DNA of 64,000 nt from Nannochloropsis salina CCMP1776 (GCA_004565275.1 SDOX01000009.1:78027-142026); one strand, 5' to 3'; shown: positions 1 through 11,094, counted from the stretch's first letter. The notes: generated by a model not told the origin, from the letters alone. Translations and numbers: made by a program.

Positions 1-60
1 GAGGAAGCGGGCGTCTATCAGGAGAGTGCCGACGATTGGGAACCTGTAGGAGGCCTTTGA
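1..60 (+). CDS. 3' end of an unknown gene (partial)
   Basis: Read from base 1, the window opens with 19 codons free of stops that end in TGA at 58-60. The peptide is acidic and ends in ADDWEPVGGL, a composition typical of a real C-terminus and not of random sequence. The rest of the gene lies outside the window, so no function can be given. The tract is too short to be certain it is coding. Confidence 0.3.
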   Translation, partial: EEAGVYQESADDWEPVGGL

Positions 61-407
61 AAGGACAACAGCGACCGAAAATGCATGCAATGCTGCCCCC
101 GCTGTAAGGAAAACAAGTAAAACACGTGTTGTGGCACGATGCGAAGCCCCCGCCCAACCCGTAGCAGCGCTGGAGTTACGACGCACCCGGGCACTGAATG
201 GGTCGGCTCAGAATCAACAGAGGCAGGCATAGGGATGGGCCCAAAAAGTCGCAGAAAGAGAGAACAATAGACATCGTGATCTTCCTTTAGAACATTCTTT
301 GCCTGAATATTTCAATTGACTACATTTCACTCGACCGCCTGCCTGTCTCACGTGATTTGTCTGGACTTTCCCACCTGCGTCACGCCTCCCCCAACCTAGA
401 CTTCATC
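61..407. other. intergenic, no gene seen
   Basis: This stretch separates the end of the partial plus-strand reading frame from the 3' end of the SulP gene on the minus strand. I see no convincing coding sequence or repeat. It probably holds two facing 3' UTRs. Confidence 0.4.
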
Positions 408-2544
408 CTACGCCTGGCCCCCTTCCCCATGCTTGACGCGTCTTATTTCCTCTAAGGACATGGGCGGATGGATATTCTCCACGCCCATCTCCAAGCCCAG
501 CTCCAGCCCGTCCGGCCCCAGCGTCAGCACATCCGTGTCGTGGCCCAAGCAAGCGTCCAGACCGTGCCTCTCCTTCTCTTCCTTCCGTTTCCTCAGCGCC
601 GGGACCCGCAAATGCGAGGCTGCATCCGGGTAGGCTTCGATCATCGCCAAGGCCTCCGGGTTCAGACCCAGCAACGTCACACTCTTCCCCACCTCCTCGT
701 AGTTCTTCCCGGCCTCGTTCAACGCCGTGATACCGGACAGGTCCTGAATTCCGCCGTGCGAGGCGCTCAAGTCCACCACCACGTCATCAGGGTCGTTCAA
801 ATAGTCGAACAGGCAGAGCAAGGACCGCGTCGAGCCGAAAAACAGCGGGGCTTGGACCCTGTACACCTTACGGAGCTTCCCTTCCCCGTTCTCCACCTCC
901 CCTTCCACTCCCTTCTTGGCTTCCACTTTCCCCTCCGGCACCCCCACCGCGGCCGAGGCCGTCAACATCCGCCCGCTGATCCAGACGTGCCAAACGGAGG
1001 CAGCGGCCACGCCTACTGCAATCCCGATCGCCAAATTCGTAACCACGGAGAGGGCGGTGACCAAGATGATGATGGCCGCGTCCGCCCGGGGGACTTTGTG
1101 CAGCTGCATCAAGTTCCGCCATTGGAAGGTGTGGAGGGCGACGGACCAGATAATGCCCGTCAAGACCGCAATAGGCAGGAGGCGGACCGCGGGCGAGAGC
1201 CCCAGCATGATGAAAAGCATGGTCAATCCGGCCGTGGTGCTGGAGAGCCTGCCGCGGGCGCCGTGCAGCACATTGATGACGGTTTCCCCCACCAGGGCCG
1301 AGCCACCCATGCCCTGGAACAAGCCGGTGAACAGGTTGGCAATCCCTTGCACCACGCACTCTTGGTTCGCCTTGAACGAGGAGGGGGGATCCTTGACGAG
1401 CGAGTTCACGACTGGACAGCGAGGGAGGGAGGGAGACAGGGGGGGGGGGAGGAGAGAGAGGGTCGTTGGAAGTGAAGGGATGGCAAAAAAGATACGGGTT
1501 GGTGTATGGTACGTCGAGATAAAGGGTCATGGGCACTGACGGGCAAGCCTTTTCCCCACTTCCCCCCCCCTCCCCTCCTCCTCCCTCTTTCTACTACCCA
1601 CCCTCGTGCGTCATGACCGTCTCCACGCCCCCGATCAAGGCCAAGGACGCGGCGTAGGCCCAGATCGTTCCCCAGGCCGGCGACGCTGGTAAGTCAGGGA
1701 AATGCCACCCGGGCATTCCGGCTGCTAACTCCGCGGTCTCCCCCACCGTTCGCGTCCCGGCCCCGTCTGCGTCCCACACCTGCCGCAACAGGCCCCACTC
1801 CACCGCCGTGCCCACCACGATCGCCGCCAAGGACGCCGGGACGATGTGCCCGACGTGTTTCACCTTGGGCAGGCCCCACATGATGAACAGCGTGAGAACG
1901 ATCAAGGCCAAGGTAGACCAGGTCTGGGCATCGCCCGCCCCCAGCCACACCTCGTCTGCGGAGGGGCAGTCGTTGAAGAGGGTGTCGGGGGTGGCGCAGA
2001 TCCGAAAGGTCTCGGTCTGGCCTTTGACCAGGATGATGGCGAGCGCGTTCATGAAGCCAATCATGGCGCTCTGGGGGATAATCTTGACAAAGCCGCACAA
2101 GAAAGGCGCACACAGGCATTCGATAGCCCCGATCAAGACCACGCACATGAGCAGATGTTCCACCCGCTCGGCTCGGGTGAAATCGCGCAAAGGTCCGTCC
2201 TCCCGAGTCAGGTCCCCCATCACCACAGCCATCGCCCCCGCGGCCCCACTGATCATGGCCGGACGGCCGCCGAACATCCCGGTCAAGGTGCCCAGCCACA
2301 CCACGCTGGCCATCCCGTACGATGGAGACAGGCCCGCCATGAAAGCAAAGGCGATGGACTCAGGAACCTCGATCAGGGCCAGGGTAATCCCGCTCAATAT
2401 CTCCCGGCGCAACGCGGCAGGCCGTGCTTTGTAATACCCAAGGGAGGAGAAGACGTACGCCTTTAAGGAAAACTCTCGTAGAACCTCTAGGCATCCAGGC
2501 TCCATGATCCTGTTGAGGAGGATATGTAAGGGGTTTGGAAGCAT
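408..2544 (-). CDS. SulP-family anion transporter with C-terminal STAS domain
   Basis: Exons on the minus strand are 2544-1602 and 1411-408, joined across a 190-bp intron (GTGGGT...CCAG), giving 648 aa. SulP proteins move sulfate, bicarbonate or related anions across membranes. The N-terminal half shows the family pattern: ALIEVPESIAFAFMAGLSP near residue 56, then GGRPAMISGAAGAMAVVMG and a chain of hydrophobic segments continuing into exon 2 (GLFQGMGGSALVGETVINV). The last ~140 residues form a STAS-like domain (VYRVQAPLFFGSTRSLL, then VVVDLSASHGGIQDLSGITAL). Length is normal for the family. The start is the first ATG in frame. Substrate and membrane cannot be read from the sequence; bicarbonate or sulfate uptake are the obvious options in an alga. 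Confidence 0.9.
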
Positions 2545-2753
2545 TCCATCGGTAAGCGTGTTGGCGCGTGAAAGGAACAGGCGACGCAGGCGGGGGGCCC
2601 TACAAGCCCTCAGGACACATGCATTATGGTAGCTTGGCTGCAGAAACAGTTACTACACACTTGATGAGTAGAGGCTGCTTCCCAAGCTCTCCCATTTCAA
2701 GCAATATAATGGTGTTCCCCGGCTGCACCATCGTCTGTTACCCCCAATTTTTC

Positions 2754-2933
2754 CTACACTTTCGCACTCTTAGACGGGCACGTAACGTACTTGAGTTCCT
2801 CATCGTTCGAATGAACCAGGTCTTTGCCATCTTGGTCTTTAGCCCAGATAGGGGACGAAACAGGCCGAGATGGCATCTCTGGTGGCGGTGGAGGCACGGG
2901 TAAGAATTGTCTGGGGTCGGGCGGGTCCGCCAT
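2754..2933 (-). CDS. small proline-rich ORF, 59 aa
   Basis: A short minus-strand reading frame runs from ATG at 2933 to TAG at 2754. It begins MADPPDPRQFLPVPPPPPE and continues with WAKDQDGKDL and a Lys/Ser-rich tail. The balanced, charged, low-Leu composition looks like protein and not chance. It lies about 210 bp upstream of the SulP start on the same strand. The bases before the ATG (ACATTCAG) resemble a splice acceptor, so it could be the last exon of a longer gene. I do not recognise a family. Confidence 0.35.
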   Translation of the reverse strand: MADPPDPRQFLPVPPPPPEMPSRPVSSPIWAKDQDGKDLVHSNDEELKYVTCPSKSAKV

Positions 2934-3519
2934 TTGAAAAACCTGAATGTCCTAGAGGCCAGTGGATCAAAGTGTGATGCGTTGTCCCTGTGGCAGGAAG
3001 GAAAAACCAGAAAGAGTGACGCACGCATACGTGAGTTGATGGCCAAGTGGCATCGTTTGCATGTGCATGTTTCCTGTGTCACACAAAGTTCGCACTTGGA
3101 AGCCAGTCGTGTCGGGCATGGAATCGTCACATATTTGGTGCTTTCCGTCACAAAACTCGTCACTCTTCCGAGTCTGGTTGAGCTTGTAGCCAATGGAAAG
3201 GACGCAATAAATGTGCTTTGCAGCGAAAGTTATCACTTATTACACAATAAGATAATGCCGACGCATTGTAGGATTTTAAAGACCGCTGTACGTGGTGCAC
3301 ATATATATTTCGGTGGTCTCTCCCATGACAAAGTGATCGCTTTATCCTCCCCCCCTGCGTCAAAGCAATTTGGGTCATGCCCCTCCTCTAAAACCTTTTA
3401 TACAGCGCCACTACCCACAACTACCCAGGTACATCATTGAAACATCCAGTCGGACTGCCTGGGGGAGAGGCGCGGCGGGTGTGCGAGGCGCAAGCAGGCC
3501 CTGTCACGAGGCCGAAAGC
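2934..3519. other. intergenic region
   Basis: About 590 bp between the small minus-strand ORF and the F-box-like gene on the plus strand. It should contain both promoters if the two genes are real. Reading frames here are short and not convincing. A donor-like CAG/GTACAT near 3428 could mark a 5' non-coding exon of the downstream gene. Confidence 0.35.
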
Positions 3520-5437
3520 ATGTGGGAGCAAACAGCGACGTCACCCTCTACCCGCGACGTACCACCCCTCCTATGCTCCTGGCCGTCGAATGAAGGGGAA
3601 AGAATGTGTGAGGGCACCAGTGGCAACTCAGAAATGTGTGAGACTAGCCATGGTGGTAGGGGAGGTCATGTCAATTTTGCTAATCCTGCGGACGTGACGG
3701 TGCATGCTAAAGTCCTGGCCGCCGGGGAGGTAAGGAGGTTGGAAGGAATGACGACGAGACTTTCTGTGCCATGGTATGTTGAATCATCTTGTCTGACGGC
3801 TGATTGCTATATCTTTTCTCCTTTTGAAAGCTTCTGAAGATAGTCCATGCTATGCTGGCGGGGACAGGAATCGAGGCTCGAACGCTGCTCGACGCGGGGC
3901 GGGAGTATGCACCCGCCACGAGGAGCAATAGCGACCATGCCCGAGGTGAGGGGCCTGGTGAAGTCGAGGAAGAGAGTTATGCCCATACTCAAAAGGGGAT
4001 GAATGCTATCACCAATGCGCTCCGCCACATGCTTGTGGAGAAACTGAAGCCAGGTAGAGGGCAGGACAAGGATTGTAGGGGCGAGAACATGACGAGACAG
4101 AAAAAGGCATTTAATGATGAATATTTAATAGAAAAGATGCAACATAGGCTAGGAAGAGGTTTGAAGGTAGTCACACGCGACGGAGGACGAGATGAATGTT
4201 CCTACCTGTATGACCACGAAAGACTCGTCCCTAAAGTGGAGCTAAACCCTCAATAATAATAGGCTCAGCAACCAGTGTCGTGAACGACGACGCCGTCCTG
4301 CAGGAAATCTGGGACTTCCTTCTGCAGCCCGGAGCGGGTGGACGCGTGCAGCTCAGTATCCTGGCCTTGGTGAGCCGGCAATGGAAGGCTCTGGCTGTGG
4401 CCGACACTTTCTGGCGGCCCATCAGTTTCGACCTCTTTCCCGCGTGGCCAGAGGGAAGGAAAGAGGCACACGGTGGGAAAGATTGGAAAAAAGAGGCGCA
4501 AGAAAGGGTGAGGAGCGACATAGAGGCCAAGGGCATCGTGCAGCGGCTGAGTGCGCCTGCAGCAGAGACGGAGGTGGAGTCAATGAGATCCTCCCTGTCG
4601 TCACTCTCCCCAGCGTCCAGCTATACTCGAGACAGCAGCAGCACGGGTCTTTCTCCTGCGATTTTGGCTGCTTTTCCCCCTGGAGGAACAATTCTGTCCA
4701 CCAACACGCCTCGAACAGGATGCCGGGCGCAAGTCATGGCCTATGGGAAAGCCGTCGGGAACCCACGGTTCCGCACCGCGTCCGCCTGGCAGAAGGATAT
4801 AAACATGGTCTTTGAAGTGACTGATACCGCAGACAACTGCCGCCTCTTCTACGGCGAGGGGCCCATTCAGGTATCCGCAGGTCAAAACGTCACCCTCCGA
4901 TTGGCTGGGGCGTGTCGTTTTGAGGTCTCTGCGCCTTTCTCAGCCGCAGATCGAGACCAGGAGCTGGGACGGTTCCCAACCGTTCGAGAATATTTTAAAT
5001 ATGGCCACGGGCTGGAGTATTCCGCGAACTTACGGGTGCGGGTGGTGCTATGCGACCATCGCTCAGGGAGACTGGCTTTGCTATACCAGTCCGACAAAAC
5101 CGCAAAACGCCATGCAAAGACACCCAATGCTCCATATTGGCAAGATTTCTTGCCAGGACGCTCCTTCTACATATGGGATCCGGACACAGTGTGTTTTGGG
5201 TCAGAAGGACAGATAAAATTGGCGGCAGCCTTTTACGTGGTTCCAGCGGACGAGGATGGAGTGGTCGGGCGCGAAGTAGGGGTGGAAGACGGGGAGCTTG
5301 AGAGGCGTCGTATGTACAAGGTGGCAGGCGGGAACGCGGAAGAGTATGCGACGCATGCTTCGTTTGTGTCCTTGGATTTTAATACTGCGGATGGGGATAC
5401 TGTTGGGCGTTTTATAAACAGCTTGCTGGCACCATGA
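3520..5437 (+). CDS. F-box-like protein, three exons
   Basis: Proposed exons are 3520-3729, 3831-4053 and 4269-5437 (533 aa). The junctions are GAG/GTAAGG, CAG/GTAGAG and acceptors GAAAG and CTCAG; all phases agree. Around residue 145-195 the sequence has an F-box-like core: a short helix (AVLQEIWDFLL), a Ser/Gln-rich turn, then LALVSRQWKALAVADTFWRPI. F-box proteins recruit substrates to SCF ubiquitin ligases through Skp1. The C-terminal ~250 residues are a beta-rich unknown domain (from VMAYGKAVGNPRFRTASAW to the end) that could be the substrate-binding part. The N-terminal exons are low complexity. The first exon and ATG are the weakest part of the model; exon 3 is secure. Confidence 0.6.
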
Positions 5438-5453
5438 GGCTCGGCTTGGACAG

Positions 5454-5687
5454 ATGCTTGGAGGCATAGCGGCCTTTGCAGGCGTTGCCAACAAAGAGAA
5501 TTTCCTGAGGGTATACAAACGGCAGAACGATGAGCATATTCATGGTGTATCTTGGCGCAGCTCTTGGGAGATCAAGGAGAGCGACACGTTGGGATGGGGC
5601 ATGGACCACGGGGTTCGACACCGGCATCCTCGCATTTATTTCCCAGACACTCCTGAAAGGTCCCATGTATTCGGGCGATGGAAATAA
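5454..5687 (+). CDS. short ORF just downstream of the F-box-like gene, 77 aa
   Basis: An ATG-initiated frame starts 16 bp after the F-box-like stop codon and encodes 77 residues rich in Trp, His and Arg. A CTTGGACAG acceptor-like sequence precedes the ATG, so it could be an alternative terminal exon of the upstream gene rather than a separate gene. No family is recognised and chance is possible. Confidence 0.2.
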   Translation: MLGGIAAFAGVANKENFLRVYKRQNDEHIHGVSWRSSWEIKESDTLGWGMDHGVRHRHPRIYFPDTPERSHVFGRWK

Positions 5688-6252
5688 GACATGTAAATGT
5701 TTCTAAAGAGTGGTGTAGATGCTCATATAGAGGATGGGTTCAGCATCATGTATAAGTTGCTTTCTCTCATGTACAGCCGATTGTCGCCTGTGGTATGACA
5801 TATGCACTGAAAGTTCTGTATACGGCTTACATCAAAGCGATGTCCTTCTCAGATGGACTCTTAATGTGTGTATAGCTATGGGTGTCGCGGAAAATGGCTC
5901 ATGGTAGAGATATGGAGAAAAAAAAATTACTAGAGCCATCTGCAATTTTGAAAGTTAATCGAGGATAAAACCCATGGGCTTGCTTTTACTTTATTACTTT
6001 TGCACCTTCAAAGGTGTGCTTCTGCATCTTACTCGCTGAACAGTTGCAATTTTCTACTATTTCTATGTGAACCGCGTGCATCCAAGATGGAGCCACCCGG
6101 TTTTCGTAGTGCCAAGGACTATTCTGTCGCTGGTTGACGCTCTAGGTGAAGGACCTACGTAGCCGTCTTCTACAGTTTCCTATCGTTACAGTCCCGCGTA
6201 TGATATCGTGATATCGTGATCGCTCCTGTTATGGATCCATTACTTTTCACTC
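5688..6252. other. intergenic, facing 3' ends
   Basis: AT-richer sequence between the plus-strand F-box-like locus and the 3' end of the minus-strand GUF1 gene. It contains a perfect tandem GATATCGTGATATCGTGATC near 6201-6220. No coding sequence is evident. Confidence 0.4.
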
Positions 6253-8328
6253 TCAATCCTTGGAGATCACCGCCCAAAAAGCTTCTTGACTCAACGACAC
6301 CTTTCCCACCATTTTGGCACGTTTCTTTCCTTGCTTTTGCTTCTCAAGAAGCTTCTTTTTTCGTGTCACGTCCCCACCACCAACATTTTTCCCCGCCTTG
6401 GTAACCAGCACATCCTTTCTATACGGCGCCACTCGCTCCCGGGCTACCACCTTCCTTCCCACCTTTGCCTGAATGTTGATCTCGAAATTTTGTCGGTCAA
6501 TGACATCCTTCAGTTTCAAAGCCACCCTCCTCCCTTCCCGCTCGGCTTTGGTCCGGTGACAGACGAAGGAAAGAGCGTCCACCTCCTCTCCATTCAAGGC
6601 TAACTCGACCTTGACGAGATCGTCCGACGCGTAGCCCACTTCCTTGTAATTCAACGACGCATAACCCGCACTCACATTCTTCACCACATCGTGGAGATCG
6701 GTCACGACCTCCTGCCAGGGCAACCGGTAAGTGAGCACCACGTTCTTGTCGTCCAGGTACTTGACGTCTTCTTGCACCCCGCGCCTCTCTTTCAAGCAAG
6801 TGGTGATGGCTCCCACGCTCGTCACCGGCGTCAGGATGGTCGCCTCCACCACCGGCTCCTCGATTTTCAAATCTCGATAATTCGGCGTCGTCACTGGGTC
6901 AGGCCAATCGGCCAACGTCTGAATGACCTTCACCTCTGCTGCTTCTCCCTCTTTTTGGCTGTGGATGATCCGGTAGGGCACCGTGGGCGAGGTCAGAAGG
7001 ACTGCGGTCCCAAACTCGTCCCGTAGTCTCTGGTTGAACACTTCCATGTGCAGCAGCCCCAGAAATCCACATCGCAGCCCAGAACCCAGCGAGGTATTGC
7101 TCCCTTCCCGCTGCACCGTCACGGAGGCGTCGTTCAAGGTCAACTTGTTGACTGCCAGCTCCAGAGAGTCAAAATCCTGGGTGTCCAGGGGGTAAATACT
7201 GGCGAAGAGCATCGATTTGGCGGTCTCAAAGCCGGGCAATGGGTCCACTCCGGCTTCGGCGGCCTCCGCGGCTCCCTTTTGGTGGTGGTAGATGGTGTCT
7301 CCCATCTTCGCCTGCCGCGTGGATCGCATCCCAGCGATCACGTAGCCGACCTGGCCAGTCAAGAGGGAGCCTGTCCGAAGCTGGTAGGGGCACAACACCC
7401 CCACCTCCTGCACCGAGAAAGATTCGAAGGCGGCCAAGGAATGGGCGGAGATCCGATCGTTCTCCTTGATCGATCCGTCCACGACTTGGACGAGACAGAC
7501 CACCCCGCGTGTGGGGTCGTACCAGGAATCGATGAGCCGCGCACGCAGAGGGGCGGTGGGATCACCCGCGGGGGCAGAGATCCTGTCAATCACCGCGGGA
7601 AGGATAGCGTGCACGCCCTGACCAGTTTTTGCGGACGTGACCAGCACATCCTCCAAGTCCATGTCGAAGGTCGTAGCCATTTGAAGCGTGACGTCATCGG
7701 TCTGAGCGTGCGGTAAATCGGACTTGGTGACGACGGGGATGATGGAGAGTTTCGCTTCTTGGGCAAAGGCATAGGTAGAAAGAGTTTGTGCTTGTATCCC
7801 TTGCGTGGCGTCGACAAGGAGCAATGCGCCTTGACAGGCAGAGAGGGACCGGGAGACTTCGTAGGCAAAATCCACATGTCCGGGGGTATCCACAAGGTTT
7901 AGAAGATATTCCTTGCCGTCTTTGGGATGTCGGTATACCATACAGGCTGTCTGAGCTTTGACGGTAATGCCACGTTCTCGCTCCACTTTCAGCGTGTCAG
8001 TGTACTGGGCCTTGGCCTTCTTCTCGGCCGACGTGATGTTACCCGTGAGTTCAAGCAAACAGTCGGAAAGAGTACTTTTCCCATGGTCAATATGGGCAAT
8101 GACAGAAAAATTACGAACACGGGATTGAGGTATGCTACCAAGACCGTCTGGTCTCTGGGCAACTATTTCTTTGAGGGTAAGATCCGCATGTGAGGGTTGG
8201 GAAGTAGGGGAGGCAGTAGCTGGGGAGGTCGTAGAGAGGAAAGCGGTGGCAATGCGCCAACCCCATGGTGTTGCTCGAGATTGACTGCGTAAAAGAAGAA
8301 GGCAGCGTGCGTGTTGAAGGCTTAGCAT
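6253..8328 (-). CDS. GUF1: mitochondrial translation factor GUF1 (EF4/LepA family GTPase)
   Basis: Single exon, 691 aa from the ATG at 8328. EF4/LepA back-translocates ribosomes and supports mitochondrial protein synthesis under stress. The first ~40 residues are rich in Arg, Leu and Ser without acids, as in a mitochondrial presequence. The GTPase core follows: P-loop AHIDHGKS (78-85), DTPGHVDF (147-154), and the G4 position reads TKSD (201-204) in place of the usual NKxD. EF-G-like domains II, III and V are present, and the C-terminal domain specific to LepA follows (NFEINIQAKVGRKVVARERV, then lysine-rich KKLLEKQKQGKKRAKM). Length matches the eukaryotic family. An in-frame TTG lies 42 bp upstream, but the ATG is preferred. 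Confidence 0.95.
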   Translation of the reverse strand: MLSLQHARCLLLLRSQSRATPWGWRIATAFLSTTSPATASPTSQPSHADLTLKEIVAQRPDGLGSIPQSRVRNFSVIAHIDHGKSTLSDCLLELTGNITSAEKKAKAQYTDTLKVERERGITVKAQTACMVYRHPKDGKEYLLNLVDTPGHVDFAYEVSRSLSACQGALLLVDATQGIQAQTLSTYAFAQEAKLSIIPVVTKSDLPHAQTDDVTLQMATTFDMDLEDVLVTSAKTGQGVHAILPAVIDRISAPAGDPTAPLRARLIDSWYDPTRGVVCLVQVVDGSIKENDRISAHSLAAFESFSVQEVGVLCPYQLRTGSLLTGQVGYVIAGMRSTRQAKMGDTIYHHQKGAAEAAEAGVDPLPGFETAKSMLFASIYPLDTQDFDSLELAVNKLTLNDASVTVQREGSNTSLGSGLRCGFLGLLHMEVFNQRLRDEFGTAVLLTSPTVPYRIIHSQKEGEAAEVKVIQTLADWPDPVTTPNYRDLKIEEPVVEATILTPVTSVGAITTCLKERRGVQEDVKYLDDKNVVLTYRLPWQEVVTDLHDVVKNVSAGYASLNYKEVGYASDDLVKVELALNGEEVDALSFVCHRTKAEREGRRVALKLKDVIDRQNFEINIQAKVGRKVVARERVAPYRKDVLVTKAGKNVGGGDVTRKKKLLEKQKQGKKRAKMVGKVSLSQEAFWAVISKD

Positions 8329-9135
8329 GTTAAGTGACGTGTGACAGGTCTTGAAATGTAGGGATGGCAATTTTACGGTGGGGGGTTGTCCCGTATTTTG
8401 CTAAGAATGGAGTGGGAAGAAGAGGTACTTTAGCAGGGCAGGAGTAGGGAAAGGGCGAATTGGATGGCTGACGATAGCCCTCAACTTTCGAAGACCTGGT
8501 TGAAATGTTAAATAGTTACAAAGGATGCATAGGGAGGAGGTCAGAAGGCTTGCCGTGTAGCGAGGACATGGGGTTTAGAGCGATAAAGAAGTGAAACAAA
8601 TGGCACGGCCATCGGGTATCCAGGCCACCGTCATCCCTTTTCCTGTTGACGTCCTCCCCCCCTTCGCATCCGACATTGCGGGTTGTTCGGAGCCAAAATT
8701 GCATTCAATTATGTTACAACTGACGATAATTTGGTCGTTTTGTTTGTCCTTGCGTCGACTGGAGACTATTTCGGTGGTTATCATAATCGACGAGGCGAAA
8801 GGGACGTCGTGAGTCGAAGGGGTAATAAGAACGACACATAGAAAAAAGAAGGTTCCAATTCACAATATAAATGGGCAAACATGTGAATATGAAAGAGGAA
8901 TGAAGTTCGTGGCGACTCGAATGTAAGGGGAATTGAGGATGTTGTAGCTCCATGCTTCTTGTCACACAAGGTTCAACAAATCTCGGATTCACAAGTGTTA
9001 AATTTAAGACCGCCCCTTACGTACTTTGATAAAGAGTGATCAATACAACACATGCACAGGAAACTCCCCTCCGTATGCCTACTAGGACCTGACGACAATC
9101 ACATTCACTCTGTTGGTAAAGCTCGAGTCCTGCCC
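8329..9135. other. divergent promoter region between GUF1 and BRF1
   Basis: About 800 bp separating two divergently transcribed housekeeping genes. It should hold both promoters. The stretch 8820-9030 is AT-rich. A second in-frame ATG for BRF1 lies at 9052. No other coding sequence is convincing. Confidence 0.45.
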
Positions 9136-11094
9136 ATGGAGCAGATCCTCCGGTGCCCTAGCCCCGATTGTCGGGGGACAGACCTGGAATACAGCGAACC
9201 TGATGGCGCTACCATTTGTATGGCCTGCCATACCATTGTGGAAGAAAATGCGATCGTCTCGTCCGTCGAGTTCAACGAGAATAACGCCGGAGGGGCGTCG
9301 ACTGTAGTGGGTCAATTCGTGGGCCCGGAGATGACCAAAGCCTACAGCTCCGCAGGGCGTGGTCGCCGTCGATTCTATGCACGCGACTCCCGGGACACCA
9401 CTTTAAACAATGGTCGCCGCGCCATCCAGCAGGTCGTATCTCAGCTTCGACTCCGCCAAGCTTTTGTGGACCGGGCCTGCCGCCTCTTCCGGACCGCCGT
9501 GGAGCGGAATTTCGTGCAAGGCCGGAAGACCATGTGCGTGGTCGCCGTCTGTTTGTACATGGTGTGCCGGGAGGACAACTCCCCGCACATGCTCATCGAC
9601 TTCTCGGACGCCGTACAAATCAACGTGTACGTCCTGGGCCACGCCTTCCTCAAGTTCAAGCAGCTGACCGGTCTCAACCTGGCTGTTATCGATCCGTCCA
9701 TCTACATCCACCGCTTCGCGGCCCGTCTTGAGCTTGGCAGCGAGCAGGAACAAACCCAAGTCTCGCAACTCGCCCTTCGTCTTGTCGCGTCCATGCAACG
9801 CGATTGGATTCAGGCTGGACGCCGGCCCTCGGGCATTTGCGGAGCTGCCCTTTATCTCTCGGCAGTTTACCACGAAAAACCCCGCACGTACAAGGACGTC
9901 GGACGGATCGTCCGAGTCTCGCCAGATACAATCAAGAAACGCGTGGATGAATTCGAACGCACCCCGATTTCAGGGATGATGTCCCGGGAAGAGTTGGCGG
10001 AGATGGCGATCTCGGACTTTGAGGACCTGACACGGAGGCAGGGGCCAGGGTCCTACTTGGGGGAGGCGGACCCGCCCTCCTTCACGCGAGCGCTGAAAAT
10101 GAAGGAAGCCCAAGCATTGCACGAGGGGGAAAAGGATTCTGAGGAGAGGAATGGGCCCGGGGCAAAGGAGCAGGAGAGGTTAGCGACGTTAAAAGACTCT
10201 TCTGCCCTGTCGGCCCCTGGTACTGTCAGTGCCGCCGCTGCCGCAGTCGCTGCTGTGGCTGCCGTCGCTGCCACGATAGGAAGCAAAAGAGGCGGGCTTT
10301 GTCGTGGGAGGGGACGCGGAGCAAGTATAGCTACGATACGGAGCAGCAAACGAGTGCGGAGGTCGGGCCCTCTGGAAGAAATTGCACAAGAAGAGGACCC
10401 TCTCCCTCAGAAAGAAGACGAGGATGAAGAAGGTGGGGTGGGAGATTTAGACGGGGGATTGCACAAGGAGCTGATGGATCAGTTGTTGGATGAGGAAGAG
10501 GAGAAAACGAAGAAGATCGCGGTGGCAGAAGCGGCAGCGGCGGGATGTCAGGCACCTGGTCGTCAACAGCATGGGGGAAAGAAGGGCGGAGAGATAGCTT
10601 TTTCAGAAAGCGGCGTTGAAGCGCTAGGTGATGGAGTAATGCAGGACGAGGCAGAAGAAACGGATGATACTGCGCAGTACATTCGGTCGAATGCTGAGGT
10701 AGAGAAATTGAGCAAGGTCTGGCATGAAGTTCACAAAGGATATTTGGAAAAGCAAGCACGAAAGAAGGCGGAGGAGGAAGCAGTGAAAAAGAGGGCAGAG
10801 GAAGACTTTAACTACAGGCCACCGGGCCAAAGCAATCAGAGAAGGAAAGCAGCGGCGGCGGCAGCGGCAGCGTCCGTGGTTTCAGGAGCGCAACAAGGAG
10901 CAGGAGAGGGAGGTGCCATTACATCAGTAGGGCCCGAAAGGTCCCCTGCTGAGATCGCCGTGTCGAACCATTTGGCGAAGAAGCGTATTTCTAAGAAGAT
11001 CAACTATGAAGCTGTGAAAATGCTGGGGAATGATGATGACTTGGACGCGCATCCTCCAGAATTAGAGGCAATGATGTCTCAGCATCAAGCGTAA
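9136..11094 (+). CDS. BRF1: transcription factor IIIB subunit BRF1
   Basis: Single exon, 652 aa from ATG 9136 (an in-frame ATG at 9052 would add 28 residues). BRF1 bridges TFIIIC and TBP and recruits RNA polymerase III to tRNA and 5S genes. A TFIIB-type zinc ribbon opens the protein: Cys7 and Cys12 (CPSPDC) with Cys28 and Cys31 (CMAC). Two cyclin-like repeats follow (IQQVVSQLRLRQAFVDRACRL; LRLVASMQRDWIQAGRRPSG with the conserved GICGAALYLSA). A charged low-complexity region leads to the conserved BRF1 homology block near the C-terminus (YIRSNAEVEKLSKVWHEVH, then KKRISKKINYEAVKML), which binds TBP-DNA in the family. The first Cys pair is spaced by four residues instead of the usual two. The ATG at 9136 has a good ccATGG context and puts the ribbon at the N-terminus, as usual. 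Confidence 0.93.
   Translation: MEQILRCPSPDCRGTDLEYSEPDGATICMACHTIVEENAIVSSVEFNENNAGGASTVVGQFVGPEMTKAYSSAGRGRRRFYARDSRDTTLNNGRRAIQQVVSQLRLRQAFVDRACRLFRTAVERNFVQGRKTMCVVAVCLYMVCREDNSPHMLIDFSDAVQINVYVLGHAFLKFKQLTGLNLAVIDPSIYIHRFAARLELGSEQEQTQVSQLALRLVASMQRDWIQAGRRPSGICGAALYLSAVYHEKPRTYKDVGRIVRVSPDTIKKRVDEFERTPISGMMSREELAEMAISDFEDLTRRQGPGSYLGEADPPSFTRALKMKEAQALHEGEKDSEERNGPGAKEQERLATLKDSSALSAPGTVSAAAAAVAAVAAVAATIGSKRGGLCRGRGRGASIATIRSSKRVRRSGPLEEIAQEEDPLPQKEDEDEEGGVGDLDGGLHKELMDQLLDEEEEKTKKIAVAEAAAAGCQAPGRQQHGGKKGGEIAFSESGVEALGDGVMQDEAEETDDTAQYIRSNAEVEKLSKVWHEVHKGYLEKQARKKAEEEAVKKRAEEDFNYRPPGQSNQRRKAAAAAAAASVVSGAQQGAGEGGAITSVGPERSPAEIAVSNHLAKKRISKKINYEAVKMLGNDDDLDAHPPELEAMMSQHQA

Noticed and set aside
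18-230. 70-codon minus-strand frame at the window start
   Set aside because: No protein-like features, and a plus-strand C-terminus reads better in the first 60 bases.
468-1536. Long plus- and minus-strand frames over SulP exon 2
   Set aside because: Shadows of a strongly codon-biased exon in other frames.
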